Assembly: GCF_019798055.1 (NCBI RefSeq)
Contig: NZ_JAHOPH010000036.1
Coordinates: 1 to 39,168 of the forward strand
Direction: 5' to 3'
Source: Salsipaludibacter albus
GTDB lineage: Bacteria; Actinomycetota; Nitriliruptoria; Nitriliruptorales; Nitriliruptoraceae
Length of the DNA stretch: 39,168 nucleotides
A program made the position numbers and the translations under genes. Below the pieces are notes generated by a model. That model did no database searches and had not been told where the DNA came from. It saw nothing but the letters and a program-made list of their open reading frames with translations. Below are positions 21,784 through 28,342 of the stretch, piece after piece. The number at the start of each line of letters is the position of its first letter. Position 1 is the first letter of the stretch.

Positions 21784-21817
21784 CTCCTTCCCGGCCTCAC
21801 GGGACCGCGGTTAAAGG
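21784..21817 (-). promoter_or_regulatory. PyrR-binding RNA hairpin overlapping the first ribosome-binding site
   Basis: On the minus strand GGTCCCGTGAGGCC (21806-21793) matches the PyrR binding-loop consensus ARUCCNGNGAGGYU except for G at the second purine-type position. GG and CC on either side pair around a bulged U and the CGUGA loop. The lower stem pairs CCUU (around 21817-21814) with AAGG of the Shine-Dalgarno AAGGAG (21789-21784). Bound PyrR would therefore hide the leader ribosome site. No antiterminator or U-tract terminator follows, so translational repression, as shown for the Mycobacterium smegmatis pyr operon, fits better than attenuation. Confidence 0.85.
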
Positions 21818-21836
21818 ACGCTGGGCAACGCCGGTC

Positions 21837-21842
21837 ACGATA
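21837..21842 (-). promoter_or_regulatory. Candidate -10 element (TATCGT) of the pyr operon
   Basis: TATCGT matches TAnnnT and would start transcription near 21830, about 13 nt before the PyrR hairpin. No good -35 is visible. A 14-bp palindrome, gcgccctcgggcgc (21847-21860), lies in the spacer and could be an operator or chance. Confidence 0.4.
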
Positions 21843-21907
21843 GCGAGCGCCCTCGGGCGCTGCCCACCCGGGGACGTCTTGACGGACCGACCACGCCGCT
21901 GGTCACC

Positions 21908-21964
21908 GTGGACCGAACGACCGATGGCCACGCCCGTGGAGGGACGTGGCCATCGACGGTCCAC
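21908..21964 (-). terminator. Two-tier hairpin downstream of the rpf-like gene
   Basis: An outer stem of 8 bp, gtggaccg (21908-21915) with cggtccac (21957-21964), encloses an inner stem of 11 bp, cgatggccacg (21922-21932) with cgtggccatcg (21945-21955), and a 12-nt loop. The asymmetric internal loop is 6 nt on one side and 1 nt on the other. It lies 31 bp past the stop of the Rpf gene and upstream of the pyr promoter, and probably insulates the two. Confidence 0.7.
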
Positions 21965-21995
21965 GGACGCCGGTCGTGCGCGCCCGGGAGACGGG

Positions 21996-22859
21996 TCACG
22001 GCAGGTCGAGGACCTGGCCCGTGACGATGAGGTTCGGGTTGGCGATCGCGTCGTCGTTGGCGTCGTACAGCGACGGCCAGCCACCCGCCAGCGAGTACTC
22101 GCGGGCGATCTCGGCGAGGCTGTCACCGGCCTGCACGCGATACGTGCCCGACGACTCGCCCAGGTCGGCCTCCTCGGCCGCCCGGTCGTTGGCCGACGCC
22201 GGCAGCGCCAGCTCCTGGCCCGTGAAGATCAGGCCCGGCGTGCCGATGGCGTCCGCGTTGGCCTCGTAGAGGGTGCGCCAGCCACCGTCGACGCCCAGCC
22301 GGGCGGCGATCGATGCCAGCGTGTCACCACGCTCGACGGTGTAGGTCCCGTCGGTCTCGACCGCGACGGTGTCGTCGGAGGACGAGTCGTCTGCATCGTC
22401 GTCGGAGTCGCTGGACTGCTCGTTGCTCGACTCGTCGGACTGGTCGTCGGAGTCGTCGGACTGGTCGGCCGATGGCGCTGCCTCGGCGGAGCCGGACAGG
22501 TCGGCGGTGCTCAGGCCGAGCTTGGCGGTGCAGGCAGGCCATGCACCGGCCCCCTGCATGTCCAGCAGGGTCTCGGCTGCGGCGATCTGCTCACTGCGGG
22601 AGGCCTGGTGCGGGTACTCGGCGTACTGCTCGCCGCCGGCAGCGTCCCACGAGGACTTGGCGAACTGGAGACCGCCGTAGTAGCCGTTGCCGGTGTCGAT
22701 GTCCCAGGTCTGGCCGGACTCGCACTCGGCGAGACGGTCCCAGTTGGAGTCGGCGCTGGCCGCGGTCGACAAGCCGCCGAGGGCGACGGCGGACACGGTG
22801 GCAGCCGCCACGGCGACACCTCGCCGGGTCCATGAACGCGTGGATGGTCGGACAGTCAT
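21996..22859 (-). CDS. Secreted resuscitation-promoting factor-like transglycosylase with two LysM domains
   Basis: Cell-wall muralytic enzyme of 287 residues. A signal peptide (positively charged start, then GVAVAAATVSAVALGG, cleavage near ASA at about 34-36) leads into an Rpf domain. NWDRLAECESGQTWD has catalytic Glu47, and NGYYGGLQFAKSSWDAAGG and WPACTAKLGL follow; Cys46 and Cys110 can form the conserved disulfide. Residues 122-165 are a Ser/Asp/Glu-rich linker. Two LysM peptidoglycan-binding modules follow, YTVERGDTLASIAARLG (about 173-189) and YRVQAGDSLAEIARE (about 240-254). The start is ATG at 22859 because it begins the signal peptide; its ribosome site is weak. I looked for the cyclic-di-AMP riboswitch that precedes some actinobacterial rpf genes and did not find it. 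Confidence 0.93.
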   Translation of the reverse strand: MTVRPSTRSWTRRGVAVAAATVSAVALGGLSTAASADSNWDRLAECESGQTWDIDTGNGYYGGLQFAKSSWDAAGGEQYAEYPHQASRSEQIAAAETLLDMQGAGAWPACTAKLGLSTADLSGSAEAAPSADQSDDSDDQSDESSNEQSSDSDDDADDSSSDDTVAVETDGTYTVERGDTLASIAARLGVDGGWRTLYEANADAIGTPGLIFTGQELALPASANDRAAEEADLGESSGTYRVQAGDSLAEIAREYSLAGGWPSLYDANDDAIANPNLIVTGQVLDLP

Positions 22860-23355
22860 GCACTGCTTTCGATCGGGGAAACCGTCACGACCAGCACCGC
22901 ACGCACCCCTGCGGGCAACGCACTCGGCCGGTCGCGGGTCGGCGACCGTATGGGTCGCGTCGCCGGTCCCCGGGGTGCCGATCGGACACCTGCCGGAACG
23001 TCCAGTGGCCACCGAGCAACGGCTCATCGTGGCCTCGACGGCGGCCACAACGGCCGATCCCGTGGCGCCGGCCAGCCCGGCGGGCGCCCCTGTCCACCGG
23101 GCCGCTGCGTGAGCACTGACCGCACGCGAGGGGCCTGTGCCGTGCGGTCCACCCCTGCCCCGGGCCCCGACCAATCCCCCGTGCGGCGGGTGACGGACTG
23201 CCACCACCGGCGTCGAGTGCGACGACGGATCGCCCACTCCGGGCATCGACCGAGGAGGCGGACCGGGATTCCGAGCAGTTTCGGACGCCGGCACGTCGTC
23301 GTTGGGTCGCCGGACGTGGACCACGTCTCGGGGGGACCCGGGGGAAGGAAATGAC
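22860..23355. other. Long divergent intergenic region between rpf and a small secreted protein gene
   Basis: These 496 bp have no ORF with protein-like composition. The frame upstream of rpf is open, but its translation is Pro/Arg/Gly filler. One clear inverted repeat is gaccgcac (23118-23125) with gtgcggtc (23142-23149). A possible rpf -10 lies at 22945-22950. It must hold both promoters and perhaps a structured leader. No known riboswitch consensus is recognised. Confidence 0.5.
22945..22950 (-). promoter_or_regulatory. Candidate -10 element (TACGGT) for the rpf-like gene
   Basis: TACGGT on the minus strand would give a leader of about 80 nt. It lies in a potential hairpin (ggcgac near 22941 with gtcgcc near 22959). 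Support is weak. Confidence 0.25.
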
Positions 23356-23628
23356 ATGAAGCGACTCGGGATGAGCGTCCTGCTCGCCGCCACGGTGCTG
23401 GTCGGCTCGGCCACGGCCGCCGCAGCGGACACGCCGGACAAGAACTGCTGGGGGGTGGTCTCGGCCCAGCGCGCCCAGCTCGGTGACCTCGGGCAGCACT
23501 CGGCGGCCCAGGCCACGCCACGCTCCGGCCTCGGCAACGTGACCAGGATCTTCGGGCTGGACCACGTCGGCGAGCTCGGCACCCTGTTGGCGAGCCTCGA
23601 CGGGCTCGACGAGACCAGCTGCGGCTGA
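23356..23628 (+). CDS. Small secreted protein, function unknown
   Basis: Ninety-residue precursor with a clear Sec signal peptide (MKRLGMSVLLAATVLVGSAT, cleavage near AAA at about 21-24). The mature part is about 66 residues with two cysteines, one near the start (DKNCWGVV, Cys31) and one at the penultimate position (ETSCG, Cys89), which could form a single disulfide tying the ends together. The middle, GLGNVTRIFGLDHVGELGTL, is likely helical. The ATG at 23356 has GGAAGGA just upstream. It is divergent from the Rpf gene across a 496-bp region and ends at a perfect bidirectional hairpin. I do not recognise a named family. Similar short secreted proteins are common in actinobacteria. Confidence 0.82.
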   Translation: MKRLGMSVLLAATVLVGSATAAAADTPDKNCWGVVSAQRAQLGDLGQHSAAQATPRSGLGNVTRIFGLDHVGELGTLLASLDGLDETSCG

Positions 23629-23634
23629 CCGTCC

Positions 23635-23667
23635 GGTGACGCGTCCGGGTCACCCGGACGCGTCACC
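23635..23667. terminator. Perfect bidirectional hairpin terminator
   Basis: ggtgacgcgtccggg (23635-23649) and cccggacgcgtcacc (23653-23667) form an uninterrupted 15-bp stem with a 3-nt loop. It lies between the convergent ends of the small secreted gene (23628) and nusB (23670), two bases beyond the nusB stop. Confidence 0.85.
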
Positions 23668-23669
23668 GA

Positions 23670-24326
23670 CTACCGGACCGGGTCGCGTGACTCCGTGATC
23701 GCCGAGGCCTCCACGGCGTCGGTGTCGGCATCGTCCGCCACATCCGGCTCGCGATCGGCCGCCAGGTCCGACTCGGCCTCGTCGGTCACGTCCGGCTCGG
23801 GCTCCGCCGGCGCGTCGAGCTCGACACGCAACTGGTCGGCGTGGCGTCGGATGGCCTCCAGGATGCCGTTGACGAACCGGTGGGAGGCGTCGGTCGACAG
23901 TTCCTTGGCCAGTTCGAGTGCCTCGTCGATGACGACGGCGGCCGACACGTCCTCGGCCAGCAGCTCCCACGTCGCCATGCGCAGGATGTTGCGGTCGATC
24001 ACCGGCATGCGCGCGACCTCCCAGCGGTGGGAGTAGCGCCCGATCATGCCGTCCAGCGCATGGCGGTGCCGGGCCACGCCGTCGACCAGCACTCGGGCGT
24101 AGTCGTCCATGGGCGCCCCGTCGACCGCCTGCTCGTCGTCGAGGTCGTCCAGCAACGCGACCGCGGCCGGATCCACCGCGATCTCGGCGATGGTCGCCGA
24201 CGGGTCACGATCGCGCAGGTCGGCCTGGAACAGCACCTTGAGGGCACGCATCCGGGATCGGCGCGGATCGGTGGTGCCGGGACGCGGGCCGGACGTGACG
24301 GGATCGGGGGCGGGGTCGTCAGGCAC
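23670..24326 (-). CDS. nusB: Transcription antitermination factor NusB with acidic C-terminal tail
   Basis: RNA-binding factor that joins NusE on boxA RNA for rRNA antitermination. The core runs from RRSRMRALKVLFQADLRD (about 22-39) through YARVLVDGV, MPVIDRNILRMATWELL and VVIDEALELAKELSTDASHRFVNGIL, a standard NusB fold. The chosen GTG at 24326 overlaps the last codons of efp and retains the Arg-rich start of helix 1. ATG at 24251 would cut into it. The choice adds about 25 Pro-rich residues at the N-terminus. After residue 170 there is a tail of some 45 residues rich in Asp and Glu, absent from typical NusB (about 140 residues). It is the last gene of the efp side of the chain. Confidence 0.92.
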   Translation of the reverse strand: MPDDPAPDPVTSGPRPGTTDPRRSRMRALKVLFQADLRDRDPSATIAEIAVDPAAVALLDDLDDEQAVDGAPMDDYARVLVDGVARHRHALDGMIGRYSHRWEVARMPVIDRNILRMATWELLAEDVSAAVVIDEALELAKELSTDASHRFVNGILEAIRRHADQLRVELDAPAEPEPDVTDEAESDLAADREPDVADDADTDAVEASAITESRDPVR

Positions 24327-24876
24327 GCGAGATGTACTCGCCGGAACGGGTGTCGACCTTGATCTTCTCGCCGACGTCGATGAACAGCGGCACCTGCACC
24401 TCGACGCCGGTCTCGAGCTCGGCCGGCTTGAAGGTCGACGTCGCGGTGTCCCCGGCGAGGCCGGGTTCGGTGTGGGTGACCTCCAGGACCACCGAGGCCG
24501 GGACCTCGACGCCGACCAGTCGCCCGTCGTACTCCTCGACCTGCAGCTCGTCGCCCTCGCGGACCCAGTTGGCCTGGTCACCGATGACGTCGGGCTGGAC
24601 GTGGCGCTGCTCGTAGGTGTCGGTGTCCATCAGGACGTAGGCCTCGCCGTCGCGGTACAGGAACTGCAGTGCCTTGCGCTCGACGTAGGCCTGCTCGACG
24701 TCCTCGCCCGCGCGGAAGGTGCGCTCCAGCACCTTGCCGGTCTCGAGGTTCTTGAGCTTCGTGCGCACGACCGCCTGGCCCTTGCCGGGCTTGTGGTGCT
24801 CGTTGGTGACGACGGTCCACAGCTTGCCGTCCAGCAGCAGCGTCATGCCGTTCTTGAGTTGGTTCGTGGAGACCAT
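24319..24876 (-). CDS. efp: Translation elongation factor P
   Basis: Relieves ribosome stalling at polyproline stretches. It is 185 residues with the three beta-barrel domains of EF-P. MVSTNQLKNGMTLLLDGKLW is the start of the KOW-like domain. The tip loop reads HHKPGKGQA with Lys32 at the position that inserts into the peptidyl-transferase centre. Actinobacterial EF-Ps of the PGKG group are reported to work with an unmodified lysine; the flanking residue here is Gln34. The ATG at 24876 has AGGAA (24882-24886) 5 nt upstream. The stop overlaps the nusB start by eight bases. It is 135 bp downstream of pepP. Confidence 0.97.
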   Translation of the reverse strand: MVSTNQLKNGMTLLLDGKLWTVVTNEHHKPGKGQAVVRTKLKNLETGKVLERTFRAGEDVEQAYVERKALQFLYRDGEAYVLMDTDTYEQRHVQPDVIGDQANWVREGDELQVEEYDGRLVGVEVPASVVLEVTHTEPGLAGDTATSTFKPAELETGVEVQVPLFIDVGEKIKVDTRSGEYISRA

Positions 24877-24976
24877 CGGGGTTCCTGTGTCGCGTGCGTC
24901 GAGGCGGTCGGCGTGCAGCCGGCAGCGCGGAACGCAGGGCGGATCGGGTTGGCCGGAGGGGCGGTGACGAGGCCAT

Positions 24977-25018
24977 GGTCTGGTCAGGCGGGTCTGGTCA
25001 GGCGGGTCTGGTCAGGCG
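24977..25018. repeat. Three exact 14-bp tandem copies reaching into the pepP stop codon
   Basis: ggtctggtcaggcg is repeated at 24977-24990, 24991-25004 and 25005-25018 with no mismatch. The third copy contains the pepP stop codon (25012-25014 on the complementary strand). Since 14 is not a multiple of three, each copy puts its TGA in a different frame. Confidence 0.9.
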
Positions 25019-26118
25019 GACGGGTGCGCCCCGGTCGGTGCGTCGGTCAGGACCCGTGGTCCGTCGTCGGTCACCACCAGGGTGTCCTCGATCCGGACCC
25101 CGCCGTGCCCCGGGAGGTAGATGCCGGGTTCGATCGTCAGCACCATGCCGGCGGACAGCCTATCAGTGGTCGCCAACGCGATGATCGGGTCCTCGTGGAC
25201 CTCGAGGCCGACCCCGTGGCCCACCCCGTGGACGAACGCGTCGCCGTGTCCACCCTCGGTGATCACCCGTCGCGCGACCGTGTCGAGCTCGACGACGGGC
25301 TCGCCGACCCGCACGGCCGCGACGCCGGCGGCCTGGGCCCGCTCGACCAGGGCGTGCACGGCCAGCAGGTCGTCGTCCACCTCGCCGACCGCCACGGTCC
25401 GCGTGAAGTCGGCGTGGTAGCCGTCGACGCGCGCACCGATGTCGGTGGTGACCAGCTCCCCCGCACGGATCGGCCGGTCGGTCGGTTCGTGGTGTGGCAC
25501 CGCGCCGTTGGTGCCCGCGGCGACGATGCTCGGGAAGGCCACGCCGTCGGCGCCCAGGTCGACCATCGTGCGCTCGATCCGGGTGGCCAGCTCCCGCTCG
25601 GTGACCCCGACCAGGTCGGTCCCGGCCGCGACGACCTCGACTCGCCAGGCCGCGACGGTCAGGTCACAGGCCCGCGCGAGGCGTCCCACCTCCGCGTCGT
25701 CCTTGACCAGGCGCAGCCCGCCGACCAGCCCGGTCCGGGCCACCAGCGCGTCGCCCGTGCGCTCCGACCAGGTCCGCGCCCGCGCGTGGCTCACCGCGGT
25801 CGGGTCGAAGGCGACCGGACCGAGCCCGTCGGACACGGCGGTCGCCACGGGGGCGAACAGGTCGCGGTCGATCCGGACCTCGAGGTCGTCGGTGTCGTCG
25901 ACCCGGCCGGCGTAGCGGGCATCGGTGGCGAGGAGGTGGCGCCCGTCGGCCCGGACGAACACCGCCCCGTTGGACCCGGTGAACCCGGTCAGCCAGGCAA
26001 GGTCCGCCGCGCCAGTCACCCACAGCCCGGCGAGGCCCTCCGTCGCCAGGGTCTCCGCCAGCCGGGCACGGCGCGCCACCAGGTCCGGGGTGGGCAGGTC
26101 GCCACCGCCCGCCGTCAC
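25012..26118 (-). CDS. pepP: Xaa-Pro aminopeptidase (M24 family)
   Basis: Cytoplasmic metallopeptidase that removes an N-terminal residue preceding proline. It is 368 residues. The N-terminal creatinase-like domain has LWVTGAADLAWLTGFTGSNG. The pita-bread catalytic domain supplies the five metal ligands Asp226 and Asp237 (TTDIGARVDGYHADFTRT), His301 (GVGHGVGLEVHEDP), Glu330 (IEPGIYLPG) and Glu344 (RIEDTLVV). GTG at 26118 overlaps the aroQ stop (GTGA), so it is coupled to the shikimate genes, the usual actinobacterial order aroB-aroQ-pepP-efp-nusB. Its stop codon falls inside a tandem repeat. Confidence 0.93.
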   Translation of the reverse strand: MTAGGGDLPTPDLVARRARLAETLATEGLAGLWVTGAADLAWLTGFTGSNGAVFVRADGRHLLATDARYAGRVDDTDDLEVRIDRDLFAPVATAVSDGLGPVAFDPTAVSHARARTWSERTGDALVARTGLVGGLRLVKDDAEVGRLARACDLTVAAWRVEVVAAGTDLVGVTERELATRIERTMVDLGADGVAFPSIVAAGTNGAVPHHEPTDRPIRAGELVTTDIGARVDGYHADFTRTVAVGEVDDDLLAVHALVERAQAAGVAAVRVGEPVVELDTVARRVITEGGHGDAFVHGVGHGVGLEVHEDPIIALATTDRLSAGMVLTIEPGIYLPGHGGVRIEDTLVVTDDGPRVLTDAPTGAHPSA

Positions 26119-26582
26119 GAACCCTCCCCGGCGGCGGCGCGTGCACGCAACAGTCCCACGACGGCACCGACGGCCAGGGCGTAGCCGTTCACGCCGAAGC
26201 CGGCGATCGTGCCGTCGACCACGGGGGCGATCACCGAGGTGTGGCGGAAGCGCTCCCGGCCGTGGACGTTGGACAGGTGGACCTCGACCTTCGGCAGGTC
26301 CAGGATCGCCAGGGCGTCCGCCAGCGCATGGCTGGTGTGGGTCAGCGCGCCGGCGTTGACGACCACCGCGTCGGTGCCGTCGTCGCGGGCCGCGTGCACG
26401 CGACTGACCAGGTCACCCTCGTACTCGGACACGACCGCGTCGATCTCGACGTCGGCCGGCTCGCCGGCCCGTCGGGCCACCGTGACCACGTCGTCGAGCG
26501 TGGCCGTGCCGTACACCGCCGGGTCGCGGGCACCCAGCTGGGACAGGTTCGGACCGTGGAGCAGCAGGATCCGCAGGCTCAT
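26115..26582 (-). CDS. aroQ: 3-dehydroquinate dehydratase type II
   Basis: Converts 3-dehydroquinate to 3-dehydroshikimate. It is 155 residues, normal for the dodecameric type II enzyme. LLLHGPNLSQLGARDPAVYG holds the catalytic tyrosine (Tyr24). VVVNAGALTHTSHALADAL and EVHLSNVHGRERFRHTS provide the Asn and His of the active site. The motif departs slightly from the common GPNLNLLGxREPxxYG (Ser-Gln for Asn-Leu, Asp for Glu), without loss of key residues. ATG at 26582 overlaps the aroB stop. Confidence 0.95.
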   Translation of the reverse strand: MSLRILLLHGPNLSQLGARDPAVYGTATLDDVVTVARRAGEPADVEIDAVVSEYEGDLVSRVHAARDDGTDAVVVNAGALTHTSHALADALAILDLPKVEVHLSNVHGRERFRHTSVIAPVVDGTIAGFGVNGYALAVGAVVGLLRARAAAGEGS

Positions 26583-27760
26583 CCGCGCACCCGTCCGTCG
26601 TGGGCCGCCGTGGCGGCGTCCGTGGACTCGTCGGGGGCCTCGTCGGCCACCTCGCCCGTCGCGTCGTCGCCGGGTGGCCGCACGGCCGCGTCCTCGACGA
26701 CGTCGATGGCGGCATCGATCTCGGCCCGGGTGGGACAGACCACCGTCGGGCTCCCGATGGCGTCGAGCACCACGTAGCGGACCACCCGGTCGGCCTTCTT
26801 GTCCCGGGCCATCAGGTCGGCGACGGCGTCGCGGTCCAGCACTGGCACGCCCGTGGGCAGTCCGAGCGCGCCGAACAGCTCGGTCGTGCGACGCCGGATG
26901 GCACGACCGTGCAGCTTCATCTGCTCACCCAGTGCCAGCGCGACCAGGATGCCCGCGGCGACGGCCTCGCCGTGCCACCAGGTGTCGTAGCCGGTCAGGG
27001 ACTCCAGGGCGTGGGCGTAGGTGTGTCCGAGGTTGAGATGGGCTCGCACACCCTGCTCGTCGACGTCGGCCGCCACGACCGCCGCCTTCACCTCGACGTT
27101 GCGCCGGACCAGGTCCGCCCGGCCGTCGCGGTCGTCGAGCACGGCTGCCCCGGCGGTCGTGAGGTCGTCGAACAGGTCGGGGGCCGCGATCAACGCATGC
27201 TTGACGACCTCGCCGAACCCCTCGCGCAGGACCCGGCGGGGCAGGGTCTCCAGCAGGTCGGTGTCGGCGACCACGGCGGCCGGCTGGTGGATGGCCCCGA
27301 CCAGGTTCTTGCCGACCGGCAGGTCGATCCCGGCCTTGCCACCGATCGCGGCGTCGACCTGGGCCAGCAGGGTGGTCGGGACCTGCACGACGTCGATCCC
27401 GCGGTTGTAGGTGGCGGCGAGGAAGCCCGCGAGGTCGCACACGACGCCGCCACCGAGCGCGACGACCACGTCGCGTCGCTGCAGGCCGGCCGCTGCGCAC
27501 CGCGACCACAGGTCCACCAGCGTCTCGGACGTCTTGGCGGTCTCGCCGTCGGGGACGGTCACCACGGTGACCTCCAGCCCTGCCTCCTCCAGCGAGGTCT
27601 GGACGTCGTCGAGCCAGTGGGCCGCGACCGGGTCCTGGGTGACGACCAGCGCACGCAACGCGCGCGTGTGGTCGGCGGCCAGCGGGCCCACCCGGCCACG
27701 GATGCCGGGCCCCACGTGGACGTCGTAGGGATGGTCGGGAACCTCGACGGGAATCTTCAC
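26579..27760 (-). CDS. aroB: 3-dehydroquinate synthase
   Basis: NAD- and metal-dependent cyclisation of DAHP to 3-dehydroquinate, the second step of the shikimate pathway. It is 393 residues. VPDGETAKT and VVALGGGVVCDLAGFLAATY bind NAD. QVPTTLLAQVDAAIGGKAGID and GKNLVGAIHQP line the active site. GEVVKHALIA, LNLGHTYAHALE and WHGEAVAAG carry the metal ligands (Glu, His, His). The last 40 or so residues are an Asp/Glu/Ala-rich tail that the family does not need. GTG at 27760 overlaps the aroK stop (GTGA). Confidence 0.96.
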   Translation of the reverse strand: MKIPVEVPDHPYDVHVGPGIRGRVGPLAADHTRALRALVVTQDPVAAHWLDDVQTSLEEAGLEVTVVTVPDGETAKTSETLVDLWSRCAAAGLQRRDVVVALGGGVVCDLAGFLAATYNRGIDVVQVPTTLLAQVDAAIGGKAGIDLPVGKNLVGAIHQPAAVVADTDLLETLPRRVLREGFGEVVKHALIAAPDLFDDLTTAGAAVLDDRDGRADLVRRNVEVKAAVVAADVDEQGVRAHLNLGHTYAHALESLTGYDTWWHGEAVAAGILVALALGEQMKLHGRAIRRRTTELFGALGLPTGVPVLDRDAVADLMARDKKADRVVRYVVLDAIGSPTVVCPTRAEIDAAIDVVEDAAVRPPGDDATGEVADEAPDESTDAATAAHDGRVRG

Positions 27761-28305
27761 GGCAGGATCGCCTCGAGCTCGGAGGGTGTCAGCACGTCAC
27801 GATGGTGGCGCAACCAACCCAGGACTGCATCCACGACCTCGTCCACGGGCTGGTCGGCGTCGATCACGACGTCGGCCACGGCCAGGTAGCGGTCGTCGCG
27901 GGCGGCCTTCACCTCGGCCACCCGGGTGGCCGCATCGTCACCGAGCAGCGGGCGGCCGTCACCCGTCCCGACCCGGGCCACCAGCGTGTCCACGGGCACG
28001 TCCAGGTGCACGAGGACCCCGGTGAGGGTCAGGTCGGCCACCGGGCCGTCGGCCAGCACCGTGCCACCGCCCAGCGCCAGCACCAGGTCGGGCACGGCGG
28101 CGAGCTCGCGCACCACCACCGCCTCGTAGTGGCGGAAGGCACCCTCGCCCTCCTGGGCGAAGATCTCGGGGATGCTGCGTCCGACCCAGCGGGCGATCTC
28201 CTCGTCGGTGTCGACGAGTCGTCGGCCGAGCCGGGCCGCGAGCGCGCGTCCGACGGTCGACTTGCCCGCGCCCATCATCCCCGACAGCGAGATCGTGGAG
28301 CTCAT
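27757..28305 (-). CDS. aroK: Shikimate kinase
   Basis: Phosphorylates shikimate at O3 with ATP. It is 182 residues. The P-loop GMMGAGKST is at 9-17, with RRLVDTDEEIARWVGRSI as the shikimate-binding DxD region. FRHYEAVVVREL and VLALGGGTVLAD are further conserved segments. RPLLGDDAATRVAEVKAARDDRY covers the lid and the adenine loop. ATG at 28305 is chosen as directly preceding STISLSGMMG; the frame is open upstream over aroC. It follows aroC after 37 bp and overlaps the aroB start. Confidence 0.94.
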   Translation of the reverse strand: MSSTISLSGMMGAGKSTVGRALAARLGRRLVDTDEEIARWVGRSIPEIFAQEGEGAFRHYEAVVVRELAAVPDLVLALGGGTVLADGPVADLTLTGVLVHLDVPVDTLVARVGTGDGRPLLGDDAATRVAEVKAARDDRYLAVADVVIDADQPVDEVVDAVLGWLRHHRDVLTPSELEAILP

Positions 28306-28342
28306 GGACGACGCCCCGGCCGTGCCGGGCTGGCCGAGCCCG

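Noticed and set aside
22860-23340. Cyclic-di-AMP (ydaO) riboswitch upstream of the rpf-like gene
   Set aside because: I looked for the conserved end block (CAGCUAACCUCGUAGGC-like) and the GGGGUGAAU-like loop on the minus strand; neither is present.
24977-25018. CRISPR-like array
   Set aside because: The repeats are 14 bp, directly abutting and without spacers, so this is a simple tandem repeat.
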